From a bacterium (lineage in GTDB: Bacteria; Bacillota; Bacilli; Lactobacillales; Streptococcaceae), in NCBI GenBank assembly GCA_905221545.1, contig CAJNDO010000005.1:1-64000 (forward strand): a stretch of DNA of 64,000 nt, given 5' to 3'. Of the stretch, positions 1 through 9,394 are shown piece after piece (position 1 is the stretch's first letter; the number at the start of each line of letters is the position of its first letter). The translations under genes and the position numbers were made by a program. Below the pieces are notes generated by a model. It was not told the origin of the DNA. It made no database searches and worked only from the letters and a program-made list of their open reading frames with translations.

Positions 1-28
1 ATCATCATAAGTTAATTTCATAATAAAA

Positions 29-71
29 GCACCCCAAAAGTTAGATTTTTTCTGTCTAACTTTTGGGGTGC
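29..71 (-). terminator. Terminator after the DUF1129 gene
   Basis: A perfect 17-bp inverted repeat (arms 29-45 and 55-71) begins GCACCCC and closes a 9-base loop. Read on the minus strand it is followed by TTTTATTATG, so it fits a Rho-independent terminator for the corA/DUF1129 transcript that ends at 103. Confidence 0.85.
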
Positions 72-102
72 AGTTCAATCTGCAGTTGCTTTTATCATTC
101 TC

Positions 103-780
103 TTAATAGCGTGTTGGTCCTGCACTTGCGCTGCGAATGTTCAAGCGTTTCTTGAGATAGAAGCGAAGGGCTAGGAGGGCTGCTCCGATAATAGCCAGTG
201 GCACTGGAGCAAGGACTGGGTTAAGGTTAGCTGGTAGGAAGCTTGTTGCAAAGAAGACAAGCAACCAAAGGAACATAGAAGCTAGGATAACCAGTACAGA
301 TTTCCAGAAAGGGGGACGTTGACTGCGGTCCATATCTGGTCCATAGTATTGGTAAACAAAGTAGTACATCAAGTAGAAGGCAAATCCACCAACCAGTCCA
401 ACTAGCAGGAGGGTAATCAAACCGTAACCGATAGCCTGATCTGCTGAGAAGAAGGTTGTGAGGGCGCTGACGAGGGCAAAGAGGCTAGTGATGAAAAGAG
501 CTGAGTCCATAATCATGAGTTTTGGATCATCATTTTCTTTTGGATGCTCTTTTTCATATTGCTCCTTGACAGAGAAGCTATGAGCCCAGTGGGTCGGTGC
601 GCCGTAGAGGGAACGAGCAGTCGTACCTTTGATTTGCTCTTCAAGGATTTTGGGAATAACTTCCTCAAAAATAGTCTTGATTTCAGCGTCTGTTTTTCCA
701 TCTTTGATGAATTGTTGGGTAGCGATATGGACAAACTCTTGGTTTTTCTTTGTTAATTTTTGTAGATCAATCTGAGACAT
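103..780 (-). CDS. DUF1129 family membrane protein
   Basis: About 225 residues. The N-terminal half is soluble and charged (MSQIDLQKLTKK, then a stretch resembling a small helical domain). The C-terminal half has about four hydrophobic segments, then a basic tail (LKKRLNIR). This is the DUF1129 arrangement common in streptococci; no molecular function is established. The reading frame continues upstream to 801, but that start lies inside corA and has no ribosome site. The ATG at 780 is preceded by AGAGGAG five bases away, so I chose it. It sits 11 bases after the corA stop, so the two genes are probably co-transcribed. That pairing hints at a membrane or ion-related role but does not prove one. 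Confidence 0.85.
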   Translation of the reverse strand: MSQIDLQKLTKKNQEFVHIATQQFIKDGKTDAEIKTIFEEVIPKILEEQIKGTTARSLYGAPTHWAHSFSVKEQYEKEHPKENDDPKLMIMDSALFITSLFALVSALTTFFSADQAIGYGLITLLLVGLVGGFAFYLMYYFVYQYYGPDMDRSQRPPFWKSVLVILASMFLWLLVFFATSFLPANLNPVLAPVPLAIIGAALLALRFYLKKRLNIRSASAGPTRY

Positions 781-791
781 AGGAACTCCTC

Positions 792-1736
792 TTAGAACCA
801 TTTTTTATGGATGAGATAGAGAGTGAGCGAGACACTCATAGCAAAGGCGATAAAGACGATTAACCAGAAGGCATTTGGCTCGCCATTTAGGGGAATTTCA
901 TTATCCTTAAAGTTCATCCCGTAGGCAGAGAAGACCATGGTTGGGATGGACATGACGATGGTCACAAGGGCCAAGGTTTTCATGATGTTGTTCTGGTTAT
1001 TGGAAATGATAGAGGCAAAGGTTTCTGTCATGGAATGAAGGACATTTCCGTAAATGTCTGCCATCTCGATGGCCTGTTGGGTTTCAATCAGGGTATCTTC
1101 AAGCAGGTCTTCGTCCTCAAGGTATTTCTTGATATTGCTGGTTGAGCTGGTCAATTTCTTAATCACACGCTCATTCGTTTTGAGTGAGGCCTTGAAATAG
1201 ACGATGGTTTTTTCCAATTCCATGAGCTCAATCAATTCTTCATTACGAGTTGATTGATGCAGTTGACTTTCGATCTGTTCACTCTTGCGGTCAATCGAAC
1301 GAAGGGCTGTTAGGTAAAGCTCTGCATTGCGATAGAGAATCTGGAAGATAAAACGTGAACGCATGAAGGTGTAGAAATTACGCAAGCGACGGTTGATAAA
1401 GACATCGAGGACAGGTAATGGTTCCAAACACGTAGTGATAATGGTTTCCTCGGTGATGATAATACCAAGCGGAATAGTTACGTAGTAGGTGCGGTTATTT
1501 CTTTCCTCTGTGACCGGCACGTCTACGATAATCAGGGTATACTCGTCTTCAATGGTAATACGAGACATTTCTTCCGCATCGAGCGGTGCTCGAAGGTCGG
1601 CAATGTCGATATCGAAGGCGTTAGCGATTTCGAGTGATTCATTTTGAGTCGGATTGACGAGATTGATCCAAGTACCCGGTTCAAGCGTATCGATCTCTTT
1701 AAATTCAGTTGTTGTAGAGAGAAAAACTTGTTTCAT
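792..1736 (-). CDS. corA: CorA-family divalent metal ion transporter
   Basis: A 314-residue protein with a long, charged, helical N-terminal cytoplasmic domain and two C-terminal membrane segments. The signature Y-G-M-N (about residues 272-275) sits at the end of the first membrane helix. The loop after it (FKDNEIPLNGEPN) is acidic, as in the CorA periplasmic loop, and the chain ends in a basic HKKWF tail. CorA proteins form pentameric channels that admit Mg2+ and, in some members, Co2+ or Ni2+. The family is sure; the exact metal is not. A ribosome site (AAGGG) lies just upstream. A second Mg2+ system (mgtA) lies 4.4 kb away in this window. Confidence 0.92.
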   Translation of the reverse strand: MKQVFLSTTTEFKEIDTLEPGTWINLVNPTQNESLEIANAFDIDIADLRAPLDAEEMSRITIEDEYTLIIVDVPVTEERNNRTYYVTIPLGIIITEETIITTCLEPLPVLDVFINRRLRNFYTFMRSRFIFQILYRNAELYLTALRSIDRKSEQIESQLHQSTRNEELIELMELEKTIVYFKASLKTNERVIKKLTSSTSNIKKYLEDEDLLEDTLIETQQAIEMADIYGNVLHSMTETFASIISNNQNNIMKTLALVTIVMSIPTMVFSAYGMNFKDNEIPLNGEPNAFWLIVFIAFAMSVSLTLYLIHKKWF

Positions 1737-1780
1737 ATCCCTTATCCTTTCTCATTTTTCAGATTTTTTCACACCGTACT

Positions 1781-1786
1781 ATTATA
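1781..1786 (-). promoter_or_regulatory. -10 box for corA-DUF1129
   Basis: Minus-strand TATAAT, 45 bases upstream of the corA start. No good -35 is visible. It is placed back to back with the uvrA promoter. Confidence 0.55.
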
Positions 1787-1830
1787 CTACAAAATCGGCC
1801 TTTTGGGTAATAGAATCTCACTTTTTTTGG

Positions 1831-1836
1831 TATAAT
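1831..1836 (+). promoter_or_regulatory. -10 box for uvrA
   Basis: TATAAT preceded by TTGG. It places the transcript start near 1843, downstream of the most upstream in-frame start of uvrA (1835). This is independent support for starting UvrA at 1868. Confidence 0.6.
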
Positions 1837-1867
1837 GGTAAGCAATAATGGACTAGAAAGAACAAAG

Positions 1868-4699
1868 ATGCAAGATAAAATTGTCATTAATGGGGCGCGT
1901 GCCCATAATTTAAAAAATATTGATGTGGAGATTCCACGAGACAAGTTGGTTGTCGTAACCGGCTTGTCAGGTTCAGGGAAATCCAGTCTGGCCTTTGATA
2001 CCCTCTATGCGGAGGGACAACGTCGCTATGTGGAGAGTTTGTCAGCCTACGCTCGCCAGTTTTTGGGAAATATGGAGAAGCCTGATGTAGATGCCATTGA
2101 TGGCCTCAGCCCAGCTATTTCCATTGACCAAAAAACGACTAGCAAAAATCCTCGTTCGACCGTGGGAACCACGACTGAAATCAATGACTATCTGCGTCTC
2201 CTCTACGCGCGTGTGGGGACGCCTTACTGTATCAACGGGCACGGAGCTATCAAGGCTTCTTCTGTGGAGCAAATTGTGGATAAGGTTTTAGAATTACCTG
2301 AACGCCAGCGCCTGCAAATTTTAGCACCAGTTATCCGTAAGAAAAAAGGACAGCATAAGAGCGTTATTGAAAAGGTTCAGAAAGATGGTTATGTCCGTGT
2401 CCGTGTGGATGGGGAAGTCTATGATGTGACCGAAGTGCCAGAGTTGTCCAAGAGCAAGCAACACAATATTGATGTTGTGGTTGACCGTATTGTCATCAAG
2501 GAGGGTATCCGTAGCCGTCTCTTTGATTCCATTGAGGCAGCCCTTCGTATTGCAGAAGGTTATGTCATTATCGATACCATGGACGACTCAGAGTTGCTCT
2601 TCTCTGAACATTATGCCTGCCCGGTTTGTGGTTTTACTGTCCCAGAGTTAGAGCCTCGTCTCTTCTCCTTCAATGCTCCTTTTGGTTCTTGTAGTGAGTG
2701 TGATGGTTTGGGTATCAAGCTGGAGGTGGATACTGATTTGGTAGTGCCAGATGCCAGCAAAACGCTACGTGAGGGAACCTTGGCCCCTTGGAATCCTATC
2801 TCATCTAACTACTATCCAAACATGCTAGAGCAGGCTATGACAGCTTTTGGAGTGGATATGGATAAGCCTTTTGAGGACTTGTCAGAAGAAGATAAGAACT
2901 TGATTCTCTACGGCTCAGATGGCAAGGAATTCCATTTCCACTATGAGAATGAATTTGGTGGCGTGCGCGATATTGATATTCCTTTTGAGGGAGTTGTCAA
3001 TAATATCAAGCGTCGCTATCACGAGACCAACAGTGATTACACCCGCACCCAGATGCGTCTCTATATGAATGAGCTGACCTGCGGAACCTGTCACGGTTAC
3101 CGTCTCAATGACCAGGCCTTGTCTGTCCGTGTGGGTGGTGAGCAAGGGCCGCATATTGGAGAAATTTCAGACCTGTCGATCGCAGACCACTTGGACTTGG
3201 TGAGCCAGCTGACCTTGTCTGAAAATGAAGCCATCATTGCTCGGCCTATTCTCAAGGAAATTAAGGACCGCTTGACCTTCCTCAATAACGTGGGTCTAAA
3301 CTATCTGACTCTGTCACGTTCGGCAGGTACCCTTTCAGGTGGAGAGAGCCAGCGTATTCGTTTGGCGACCCAGATTGGTTCCAACCTATCAGGTGTCCTT
3401 TATATCCTGGATGAGCCGTCAATCGGTCTTCACCAGAGGGATAATGACCGCCTGATTGCTAGTCTGAAAAAGATGCGCGACTTGGGCAATACTCTCATCG
3501 TAGTGGAACACGACGAAGATACTATGCGCGAGGCGGATTACCTGATTGACGTTGGTCCCGGTGCCGGTGTTTTTGGTGGAGAGATTGTTGCCGCAGGTAC
3601 GCCCAAGCAGGTGGCTCGCAACAGCAAGTCTATCACAGGTCAGTACTTGTCAGGTAAACGTGCCATTCCAGTACCAGAAGAGCGTCGTGTGGGGAATGGT
3701 CGTTTTATAGAGGTGACAGGTGCGCGTGAGAATAACTTGCAAAATATCACTGCTCGCTTCCCACTAGGAAAATTCATTGCGGTGACAGGTGTTTCAGGTT
3801 CAGGGAAATCAACCTTAATCAATAGCATTCTCAAAAAAGCTATTGCCCAGAAGCTCAACCGCAATTCAGACAAGCCTGGTAAATTCAAGACCATCACAGG
3901 GATTGAGCATGTAGACCGCTTGATTGACATTGACCAGAGCCCAATCGGACGAACGCCGAGGTCTAACCCTGCTACCTATACGGGAGTTTTTGACGATATA
4001 CGTGACCTTTTTGCCCAGACAAATGAAGCCAAGATACGAGGCTACAAGAAGGGTCGTTTCAGTTTCAACGTCAAGGGAGGTCGTTGTGAAGCCTGCTCAG
4101 GTGACGGGATTATCAAGATTGAGATGCACTTCTTGCCAGATGTTTATGTGGCTTGTGAGGTCTGCCACGGGACCCGCTACAACAGTGAAACCCTAGAAGT
4201 TCACTACAAGGAAAAGAATATCTCGCAGGTCTTGGATATGACGGTCAACGATGCGGTGGAGTTCTTCCAACACATTCCGAAAATTCAACGCAAACTTCAG
4301 ACTATCAAGGATGTGGGACTGGGCTATGTGACGCTAGGTCAACCGGCTACCACCCTTTCTGGGGGAGAAGCCCAGCGTATGAAGCTGGCTAGCGAACTCC
4401 ACAAACGCTCGACAGGAAAATCTTTCTACATTCTGGATGAGCCGACGACAGGGCTTCATACTGAGGATATTGCTCGATTGCTCAAGGTTTTAGCTCGTTT
4501 TGTTGACGATGGCAATACAGTTCTTGTCATTGAGCACAATCTGGATGTCATTAAGACAGCAGACCATATTATCGACCTGGGTCCTGAGGGCGGTGTCGGT
4601 GGTGGAACCATCATCGCAACAGGAACTCCAGAAGAAGTAGCGGCCAACGAAGCCAGCTACACAGGACATTATTTGAAAGGAAAGTTACATCATGAATAA
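1868..4699 (+). CDS. uvrA: Excinuclease ABC subunit A
   Basis: A 943-residue UvrA, the damage-recognition ATPase of nucleotide excision repair, which loads UvrB on distorted DNA. It has two ABC ATPase modules. The first Walker A is GLSGSGKSS (about residues 32-40) and the second GVSGSGKST (about 640). There are two LSGGE signatures and two zinc modules (C-P-V-C near 250; C-E-A-C and C-E-V-C near 740-765). Full length for the family. The ATG at 1868 (MQDKIVING) is chosen because the upstream in-frame start at 1835 overlaps the -10 box. The stop overlaps the next gene by 8 bases, which suggests translational coupling. Confidence 0.97.
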   Translation: MQDKIVINGARAHNLKNIDVEIPRDKLVVVTGLSGSGKSSLAFDTLYAEGQRRYVESLSAYARQFLGNMEKPDVDAIDGLSPAISIDQKTTSKNPRSTVGTTTEINDYLRLLYARVGTPYCINGHGAIKASSVEQIVDKVLELPERQRLQILAPVIRKKKGQHKSVIEKVQKDGYVRVRVDGEVYDVTEVPELSKSKQHNIDVVVDRIVIKEGIRSRLFDSIEAALRIAEGYVIIDTMDDSELLFSEHYACPVCGFTVPELEPRLFSFNAPFGSCSECDGLGIKLEVDTDLVVPDASKTLREGTLAPWNPISSNYYPNMLEQAMTAFGVDMDKPFEDLSEEDKNLILYGSDGKEFHFHYENEFGGVRDIDIPFEGVVNNIKRRYHETNSDYTRTQMRLYMNELTCGTCHGYRLNDQALSVRVGGEQGPHIGEISDLSIADHLDLVSQLTLSENEAIIARPILKEIKDRLTFLNNVGLNYLTLSRSAGTLSGGESQRIRLATQIGSNLSGVLYILDEPSIGLHQRDNDRLIASLKKMRDLGNTLIVVEHDEDTMREADYLIDVGPGAGVFGGEIVAAGTPKQVARNSKSITGQYLSGKRAIPVPEERRVGNGRFIEVTGARENNLQNITARFPLGKFIAVTGVSGSGKSTLINSILKKAIAQKLNRNSDKPGKFKTITGIEHVDRLIDIDQSPIGRTPRSNPATYTGVFDDIRDLFAQTNEAKIRGYKKGRFSFNVKGGRCEACSGDGIIKIEMHFLPDVYVACEVCHGTRYNSETLEVHYKEKNISQVLDMTVNDAVEFFQHIPKIQRKLQTIKDVGLGYVTLGQPATTLSGGEAQRMKLASELHKRSTGKSFYILDEPTTGLHTEDIARLLKVLARFVDDGNTVLVIEHNLDVIKTADHIIDLGPEGGVGGGTIIATGTPEEVAANEASYTGHYLKGKLHHE

Positions 4700-5753
4700 A
4701 CGTGTACAAGCATTTCTCGCTAAAATGCAAGAAAAAGAACTAGATGGCATCATTATCAACAACCTTAAAAACGTCTACTACTTGACTGGTTTTTGGGGTT
4801 CAAATGGAACAGTTTTTATCAGCCGTAACCGTCAGGTCTTAGTGACAGACTCTCGTTATATCATAGCAGCCAAACAAGAAACCAGTGGTTTTGAGATTGT
4901 GGCTGATCGTGATGAATTGGCTGTCATTGCAGGGATTGTTAAGGACATGGGCTTGTCTCGAATCGGTTTTGAGGACGAGATTTCTGTTTCTTATTATCAC
5001 CGTATGCAGGCAGCCTTTGAAGGAATTGACTTGCTTCCACAAACTCAGTTTGTTGAAGGTCTTCGTATGATTAAGGATGAGGCGGAGATTGCAGCTATTC
5101 GCAAGGCTTGTTCTATCTCAGACCAAGCTTTCCGTGATGCGCTTGACTTTATCAAGCCAGGAAAGACTGAAATTGAAATTGCCAACTTCCTTGACTTCCG
5201 TATGCGGGAGTTGGGAGCATCTGGCTTATCTTTTGATACGATTCTAGCTAGCGGTATCAACTCTTCCAAACCCCATGCCCATCCTATGCACAAACCAGTG
5301 GAGCTGGGAGAAGCTATTACCATGGACTTCGGCTGTCTCTATGACCACTATGTCAGTGATATGACGCGGACTATCTATTTAGGACATGTTAGCGATGAGC
5401 AGGCAGAAATTTACAATACGGTTTTGAAAGCCAACCAAGCCTTGATTGACCAAGCCAAGGCAGGATTAGGTTTCCGAGACTTTGACAAAATCCCTCGTGA
5501 TATTATTATCGAGGCAGGTTATGGCGACTACTTTACCCACGGTATCGGACACGGTATTGGACTGGATATCCATGAGGAACCATACTTTAGCCAGACTTCT
5601 ACAGAAACTATTAAGGCAGGTATGGCCTTGACAGACGAGCCAGGTATCTATATCGAAGGTAAATACGGTGTTCGTATCGAGGATGATATTCTGATTACAG
5701 AAACAGGTTGTGAATTGTTGACCCTAGCTCCAAAAGAGTTGATAGTTATTTAA
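4692..5753 (+). CDS. pepP: M24-family Xaa-Pro peptidase (aminopeptidase P-like)
   Basis: A 353-residue pita-bread-fold metallopeptidase that removes residues next to proline. The N-terminal creatinase-like domain (about 1-125) is followed by the M24 catalytic domain. The five metal ligands of the family can be placed: two Asp in [16 protein letters not shown], His in HGIGHGIG, and Glu in LTDEPGIY and RIEDD. The short length fits the cytoplasmic streptococcal Xaa-Pro peptidases, either aminopeptidase P or prolidase (PepQ); sequence alone does not separate these. It starts inside the end of uvrA (8-base overlap). Confidence 0.85.
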   Translation: MNKRVQAFLAKMQEKELDGIIINNLKNVYYLTGFWGSNGTVFISRNRQVLVTDSRYIIAAKQETSGFEIVADRDELAVIAGIVKDMGLSRIGFEDEISVSYYHRMQAAFEGIDLLPQTQFVEGLRMIKDEAEIAAIRKACSISDQAFRDALDFIKPGKTEIEIANFLDFRMRELGASGLSFDTILASGINSSKPHAHPMHKPVELGEAITMDFGCLYDHYVSDMTRTIYLGHVSDEQAEIYNTVLKANQALIDQAKAGLGFRDFDKIPRDIIIEAGYGDYFTHGIGHGIGLDIHEEPYFSQTSTETIKAGMALTDEPGIYIEGKYGVRIEDDILITETGCELLTLAPKELIVI

Positions 5754-5773
5754 GAGTCAAACAACTCAAATGA

Positions 5774-5802
5774 TTGACTTTTAAATTTTAAAGGTTTATA
5801 CT
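5774..5802 (+). promoter_or_regulatory. Promoter of the mgtA leader
   Basis: TTGACT (5774-5779), 17 bases, TATACT (5797-5802). The predicted start near 5809 lies directly before the M-box aptamer, about 350 bases upstream of the mgtA start codon. Confidence 0.75.
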
Positions 5803-5810
5803 GAAAGACG

Positions 5811-5960
5811 AAAACGGTAGGTGAGGCTACCATAGGGATACGGATGACTACCGCAAAGCAGTGGAGACACTACTCGTTGGTCAACAGTCCTGGTCGCGAA
5901 GGCCAAGACTAAGCTCATTTCATTGCCCTATGGAGTTAAAGCTTGAACGAAAAAACAGAT
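5811..5960 (+). promoter_or_regulatory. M-box (ykoK-type) Mg2+ riboswitch
   Basis: The segment carries the conserved blocks of the M-box aptamer in order: GGTAGGTGAGGCT near 5815, GGGATACGG, CTACCGC, GGAGACAC, TTGGTCAACAG near 5877, TCGCGAAGGCC, and a closing TGCCCTATGGAGTTAAAGCT near 5924. M-boxes bind several Mg2+ ions and reduce expression of Mg2+ transporters when Mg2+ is ample. That fits the Mg2+ P-ATPase downstream. I recognised it by remembered consensus blocks, not by a covariance search. Confidence 0.87.
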
Positions 5961-5972
5961 ATTTAGTTTTTT

Positions 5973-6005
5973 AATCCTGCCATTTTTTGATGGTAGGATT
6001 TTCTA
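5973..6005 (+). terminator. Riboswitch-linked terminator
   Basis: Arms 5973-5983 and 5990-6000 pair over 11 bp with one G-U pair and a 6-base loop, followed by TTCTACTGTTTT. Its position 13 bases after the aptamer fits a Mg2+-induced terminator. Confidence 0.7.
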
Positions 6006-6035
6006 CTGTTTTAAAACAAAGAAAGGAGACAGACG

Positions 6036-6107
6036 ATGCAAATTGACGACCATCCGGAACCGCACATACACAGCCAATCGCTGATTTGTGTCGTTCTGCC
6101 CTTATAA
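6036..6107 (+). CDS. Putative leader peptide of mgtA (23 residues)
   Basis: A short ORF with a strong ribosome site (AAAGGAGA, 6022-6029) seven bases before ATG. The product starts MQIDDHPEPHIH, so its N-terminus is rich in Asp, Glu and Pro, and it ends in a hydrophobic ICVVLPL. It lies between the M-box terminator and mgtA, and its second half is the left side of a strong hairpin. Enterobacterial MgtL leader peptides are also acidic and proline-rich early on and make ribosomes fall off at low Mg2+. Similarity here is in composition and position only. I know of no description of this peptide. Confidence 0.6.
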   Translation: MQIDDHPEPHIHSQSLICVVLPL

Positions 6108-6148
6108 AGTGATTGGTCTCTGTGTATGAAACACATCATTCATACAGA
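6065..6148 (+). promoter_or_regulatory. Two mutually exclusive hairpins between leader peptide and mgtA
   Basis: Hairpin 1 pairs 6065-6079 with 6111-6128 (6 bp plus 9 bp, with a 3-base bulge) and encloses the end and stop codon of the leader peptide. Hairpin 2 pairs the same right arm (6119-6128) with CATACAGA at 6141-6148 (8 bp, two-base bulge), which directly abuts the mgtA ribosome site TAGGAG (6149-6154). The arms overlap, so only one can form. There is no U-tract, so an effect on translation or mRNA stability is more likely than termination. Confidence 0.6.
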
Positions 6149-6160
6149 TAGGAGAAACCA

Positions 6161-8821
6161 ATGAAAACTACAAAAGAAAGATTAGCAACAGCTATTCAAG
6201 TCCCTTTAGACGAGAGTCTAACTTTTTATCATACCAGTTTAAACGGCTTGACTGAGGAACAGGTCGAAAAAAATCGTGACCTCTATGGCGAAAATGTGAT
6301 TACCAAAGGCCAAGAAGATTCGATTTTGAAAAAGATTTACGAATCGATTATCAATCCTTTTACAATCATCTTGCTGGTCATCGCCGTGATTTCCTTAGTG
6401 ACCAATGTCTGGTTGGCAAAACCAGGTCAAGAAGATCCGACGACTTCCATTATCATCGTTGTTCTAGTCCTCATTTCTGGTGGCATTCGATTTGTCCAAG
6501 AACTCCGCAGTGATAAGGCAGCTACCAATCTTTCAAAAATGATTGTCAACACAGCGACTGTCATTCGTCAAGGAGAAATTCAAGAAATACCTATCGATGA
6601 CTTGGTAGTGGGTGACGTGGTTAAATTAAGCGCTGGTGATATGATTCCAGCAGATCTTCTTTTATTTGAGTCGCGCGATTTCTTTGTCCAACAGTCTGGC
6701 TTGACAGGCGAAAGTGATTCTGTTGAAAAATTGGCCTTGACCAAGGCAACAGTTCAACAATCTGATAGTCTGCTCGAAGCCGAATCCTTGGCTTTTATGG
6801 GAACCAATGTCTTGTCTGGTAGTGCCAAGGCTGTGGTTTTGGCGGTTGGTGATGATACCATGATGGGGGCCATTGAGCAGACTCTAAACACATATGACGA
6901 GCCTACTTCGTTTGAACGAGAGATGAATAGTATCTCTTGGCTCTTGATTCGCTTGATGTTGGTCATGGTGCCCATCGTTTTCTTGTCCAATGGTTTAACA
7001 GATGGAGATTGGTTAGAAGCTGGTGTATTTGCCTTGAGTGTGGGTGTCGGGCTTACACCTGAGATGCTTCCTATGATCATCACGGCCAGTCTAGCAAAAG
7101 GTTCTATTATCATGGCCAAGGAAAAAGTGGTTATCAAGAAACTCAATGCCATACAGGACTTAGGGGCGATTGATATCTTGTGTACAGATAAGACAGGAAC
7201 TCTAACTCAAGACGAAATTGTCCTAGAATATCCATTGGACATCCACGGACGCTTGGATTTGACCGTCTTGAGACGAGCTTATCTCAATTCCTACTTTCAA
7301 ACTGGTCTGAAAAATTTGATGGACAGAGCCATCATCAAACGGACTGAAAAGGAAGCAAAAGAACACGCCCTCTTGCAAAACCTGGCTCAAACTTTTCAAA
7401 AAATAGATGAGCTTCCCTTTGATTTTGAACGTAGACGGATGAGTGTTATCGTTAAGGATGAACACGAAGTTGTTAGTTTGGTAACCAAGGGTGCCCTAGA
7501 GGAAATGTTGACGATTTCCAGTCATGCGGAATATCAAGGAGTGATTACCCCCTTGACAGATGCTATTAGAGAAGAAATTTTAGCGGAAGTCCGACAACTC
7601 AATCAACAAGGTTTGCGTGTCTTGGGAGTGGCCTATAAGTCAGGTTTGAGGGAAGGTCATGCCTATACAGTTGATGATGAAGGGGATATGATTCTAACTG
7701 GTTATTTAGCCTTCCTAGATCCACCAAAACCATCTGCAGCACCAGCAATTAAGGCTCTGTTAGAACATGGGGTTCAAACAAAGATTTTGACGGGAGACAA
7801 CGAAAAAGTTACTCAAGCAGTCTGTGAAAAGGTTGGTTTGGATATCAATCAGATGCTGTTGGGGTCTGAAATTGATCAGATGAGTGATCAAGAATTGGCC
7901 CAAGCCGTAGAGGAGGTAACAGTCTTCGCTAAACTTTCTCCTGACCAAAAAGCAAGGATTATTTTGCAATTTAAAGCTAATGGTCATGCTGTCGGCTATA
8001 TGGGAGATGGAATCAATGATGCTCCTTCTATGAAAGTTGCAGATGTGGGGATTTCTGTTGATACAGCAGTAGATATTGCCAAAGAAACAGCTGATGTTAT
8101 CCTACTTGATAAGGATCTCATGGTGCTTGAAAAAGGACTTGTTGAAGGTCGTAAGGTCTATGCAAATATGACCAAATATATCAAGATGACAGTGAGTTCT
8201 AATTTTGGAAATATCTTATCCCTATTGGTCTCTGGAATCTTTTTACCCTTTTTACCAATGGCACCAGTTCATTTGATTATCCTAAATCTAGTCTATGATT
8301 TGTCTTGTATTGCTTTGCCTTTTGACAAGGTGGACAAAGATTTTTTGAGAAATCCGCATACCTGGGAAGCCAAGTCCATCACACGTTTTATGGTTTGGAT
8401 GGGGCCTATCTCTTCTGCCTTTGATATTTTGACCTTCATTTTGCTTTATTTTATCATTGTACCCATGACGACAGGTCATGCCTATGTTCATGGAGCAGAG
8501 TCGGCCGTAGGCTTTATTGTCTTGTTTCAGACAGGTTGGTTTATCGAGTCCATGTGGTCTCAGACCATGGTTATTCATATGCTGCGTTCAGCTAAAATTC
8601 CCTTTTTACAAAGTCGTTCAGCTTGGCTAGTCCTTGTGACAACTTTATTGGCTGCAGTCTTTGTGACCTTCCTTCCCTACAGTCCTCTCGCAAGTCTTCT
8701 TCATCTAACTCCTTTAAAACCGATTTATTTCATCTTTTTACTTTTCATCATTATTTTGTATATGATTAGCGTGACAATTGTGAAAAAAATCTATATCAAG
8801 AAATATAAAGAATGGCTGTAA
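6161..8821 (+). CDS. mgtA: Mg2+-importing P-type ATPase
   Basis: An 886-residue P-type ATPase of the P3B (MgtA/MgtB) class. The actuator motif TGES lies near residue 183, the phosphorylation motif DKTGTLT near 343, and the hinge motif GDGINDAP near 615. Hydrophobic segments flank these in the usual pattern, with about six after the hinge, as in ten-helix P-ATPases. MgtA imports Mg2+ into the cytoplasm when external Mg2+ is low. The M-box upstream supports Mg2+ as the substrate over Ca2+. The ribosome site is GGAG seven bases before ATG. Codon use is less biased than in the ribosomal genes but similar to its neighbours, so recent transfer is not obvious. Confidence 0.9.
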   Translation: MKTTKERLATAIQVPLDESLTFYHTSLNGLTEEQVEKNRDLYGENVITKGQEDSILKKIYESIINPFTIILLVIAVISLVTNVWLAKPGQEDPTTSIIIVVLVLISGGIRFVQELRSDKAATNLSKMIVNTATVIRQGEIQEIPIDDLVVGDVVKLSAGDMIPADLLLFESRDFFVQQSGLTGESDSVEKLALTKATVQQSDSLLEAESLAFMGTNVLSGSAKAVVLAVGDDTMMGAIEQTLNTYDEPTSFEREMNSISWLLIRLMLVMVPIVFLSNGLTDGDWLEAGVFALSVGVGLTPEMLPMIITASLAKGSIIMAKEKVVIKKLNAIQDLGAIDILCTDKTGTLTQDEIVLEYPLDIHGRLDLTVLRRAYLNSYFQTGLKNLMDRAIIKRTEKEAKEHALLQNLAQTFQKIDELPFDFERRRMSVIVKDEHEVVSLVTKGALEEMLTISSHAEYQGVITPLTDAIREEILAEVRQLNQQGLRVLGVAYKSGLREGHAYTVDDEGDMILTGYLAFLDPPKPSAAPAIKALLEHGVQTKILTGDNEKVTQAVCEKVGLDINQMLLGSEIDQMSDQELAQAVEEVTVFAKLSPDQKARIILQFKANGHAVGYMGDGINDAPSMKVADVGISVDTAVDIAKETADVILLDKDLMVLEKGLVEGRKVYANMTKYIKMTVSSNFGNILSLLVSGIFLPFLPMAPVHLIILNLVYDLSCIALPFDKVDKDFLRNPHTWEAKSITRFMVWMGPISSAFDILTFILLYFIIVPMTTGHAYVHGAESAVGFIVLFQTGWFIESMWSQTMVIHMLRSAKIPFLQSRSAWLVLVTTLLAAVFVTFLPYSPLASLLHLTPLKPIYFIFLLFIIILYMISVTIVKKIYIKKYKEWL

Positions 8822-8904
8822 ATTTCATTTTGTCAAGAAAAAAGTACGAAAATGACGAAAAAAGTCAAAAAAATTTAAAAATAGGTCGCAAGTCGGATGT
8901 TTTT

Positions 8905-8915
8905 TATGGTATAAT
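8905..8915 (+). promoter_or_regulatory. Extended -10 promoter of spx
   Basis: TATGG directly followed by TATAAT (8910-8915), the extended -10 form common in streptococci. No clear -35. Confidence 0.7.
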
Positions 8916-8956
8916 AGACTAAACTGATAGTAACATGTAGCGAAAGGGGTAGGTAC

Positions 8957-9355
8957 ATGATTAAAATTTATACAGTCTCAAGTTGTACTAGCTGTAAAAA
9001 AGCAAAAACCTGGCTCAATGCCCACCAGTTAAGTTATAAAGAACAAAACCTTGGTAAAGAAGGAATTACGAGAGAAGAATTACTGGATATTCTAACCAAA
9101 ACAGATAACGGGATAGCCAGCATCGTTTCATCTAAAAATCGCTATGCCAAAGCTCTTGGAGTGGATATTGAAGATTTGAGCGTCAACGAAGTCCTCAATC
9201 TGATTATGGAAACACCGAGAATTTTAAAGAGCCCAATCCTTGTGGATGAAAAACGTTTGCAAGTTGGCTACAAGGAAGACGATATTCGTGCCTTCCTACC
9301 ACGCTCTGTCCGTAATGTAGAAAATGCAGAAGCACGTTTGCGTGCAGCTCTATAA
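8957..9355 (+). CDS. spx: Spx-family transcriptional regulator
   Basis: A 132-residue ArsC-like protein. The redox switch C-T-S-C is at residues 10-13. Spx proteins bind the RNA polymerase alpha C-terminal domain and redirect transcription under thiol and oxidative stress; in streptococci they also affect competence and peroxide handling. Streptococci carry two paralogues (SpxA1 and SpxA2). From memory this sequence is nearer SpxA2, which is a weak assignment. Its target subunit, rpoA, lies in the same window (33927). It stands alone with its own promoter and terminator. Confidence 0.92.
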   Translation: MIKIYTVSSCTSCKKAKTWLNAHQLSYKEQNLGKEGITREELLDILTKTDNGIASIVSSKNRYAKALGVDIEDLSVNEVLNLIMETPRILKSPILVDEKRLQVGYKEDDIRAFLPRSVRNVENAEARLRAAL

Positions 9356-9360
9356 ACATC

Positions 9361-9394
9361 AAGGCTGGGAGCAATTCCCAGTCTTATTCTATTT
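9361..9394 (+). terminator. Terminator after spx
   Basis: A 10-bp stem (9361-9370 with 9376-9385, ending CCCAGTCTT) with a short loop, followed by ATTCTATTTT. Confidence 0.85.

Noticed and set aside
1835..1867. Longer UvrA start at 1835
   Set aside because: It overlaps the -10 box; the family length (943) is obtained from 1868.
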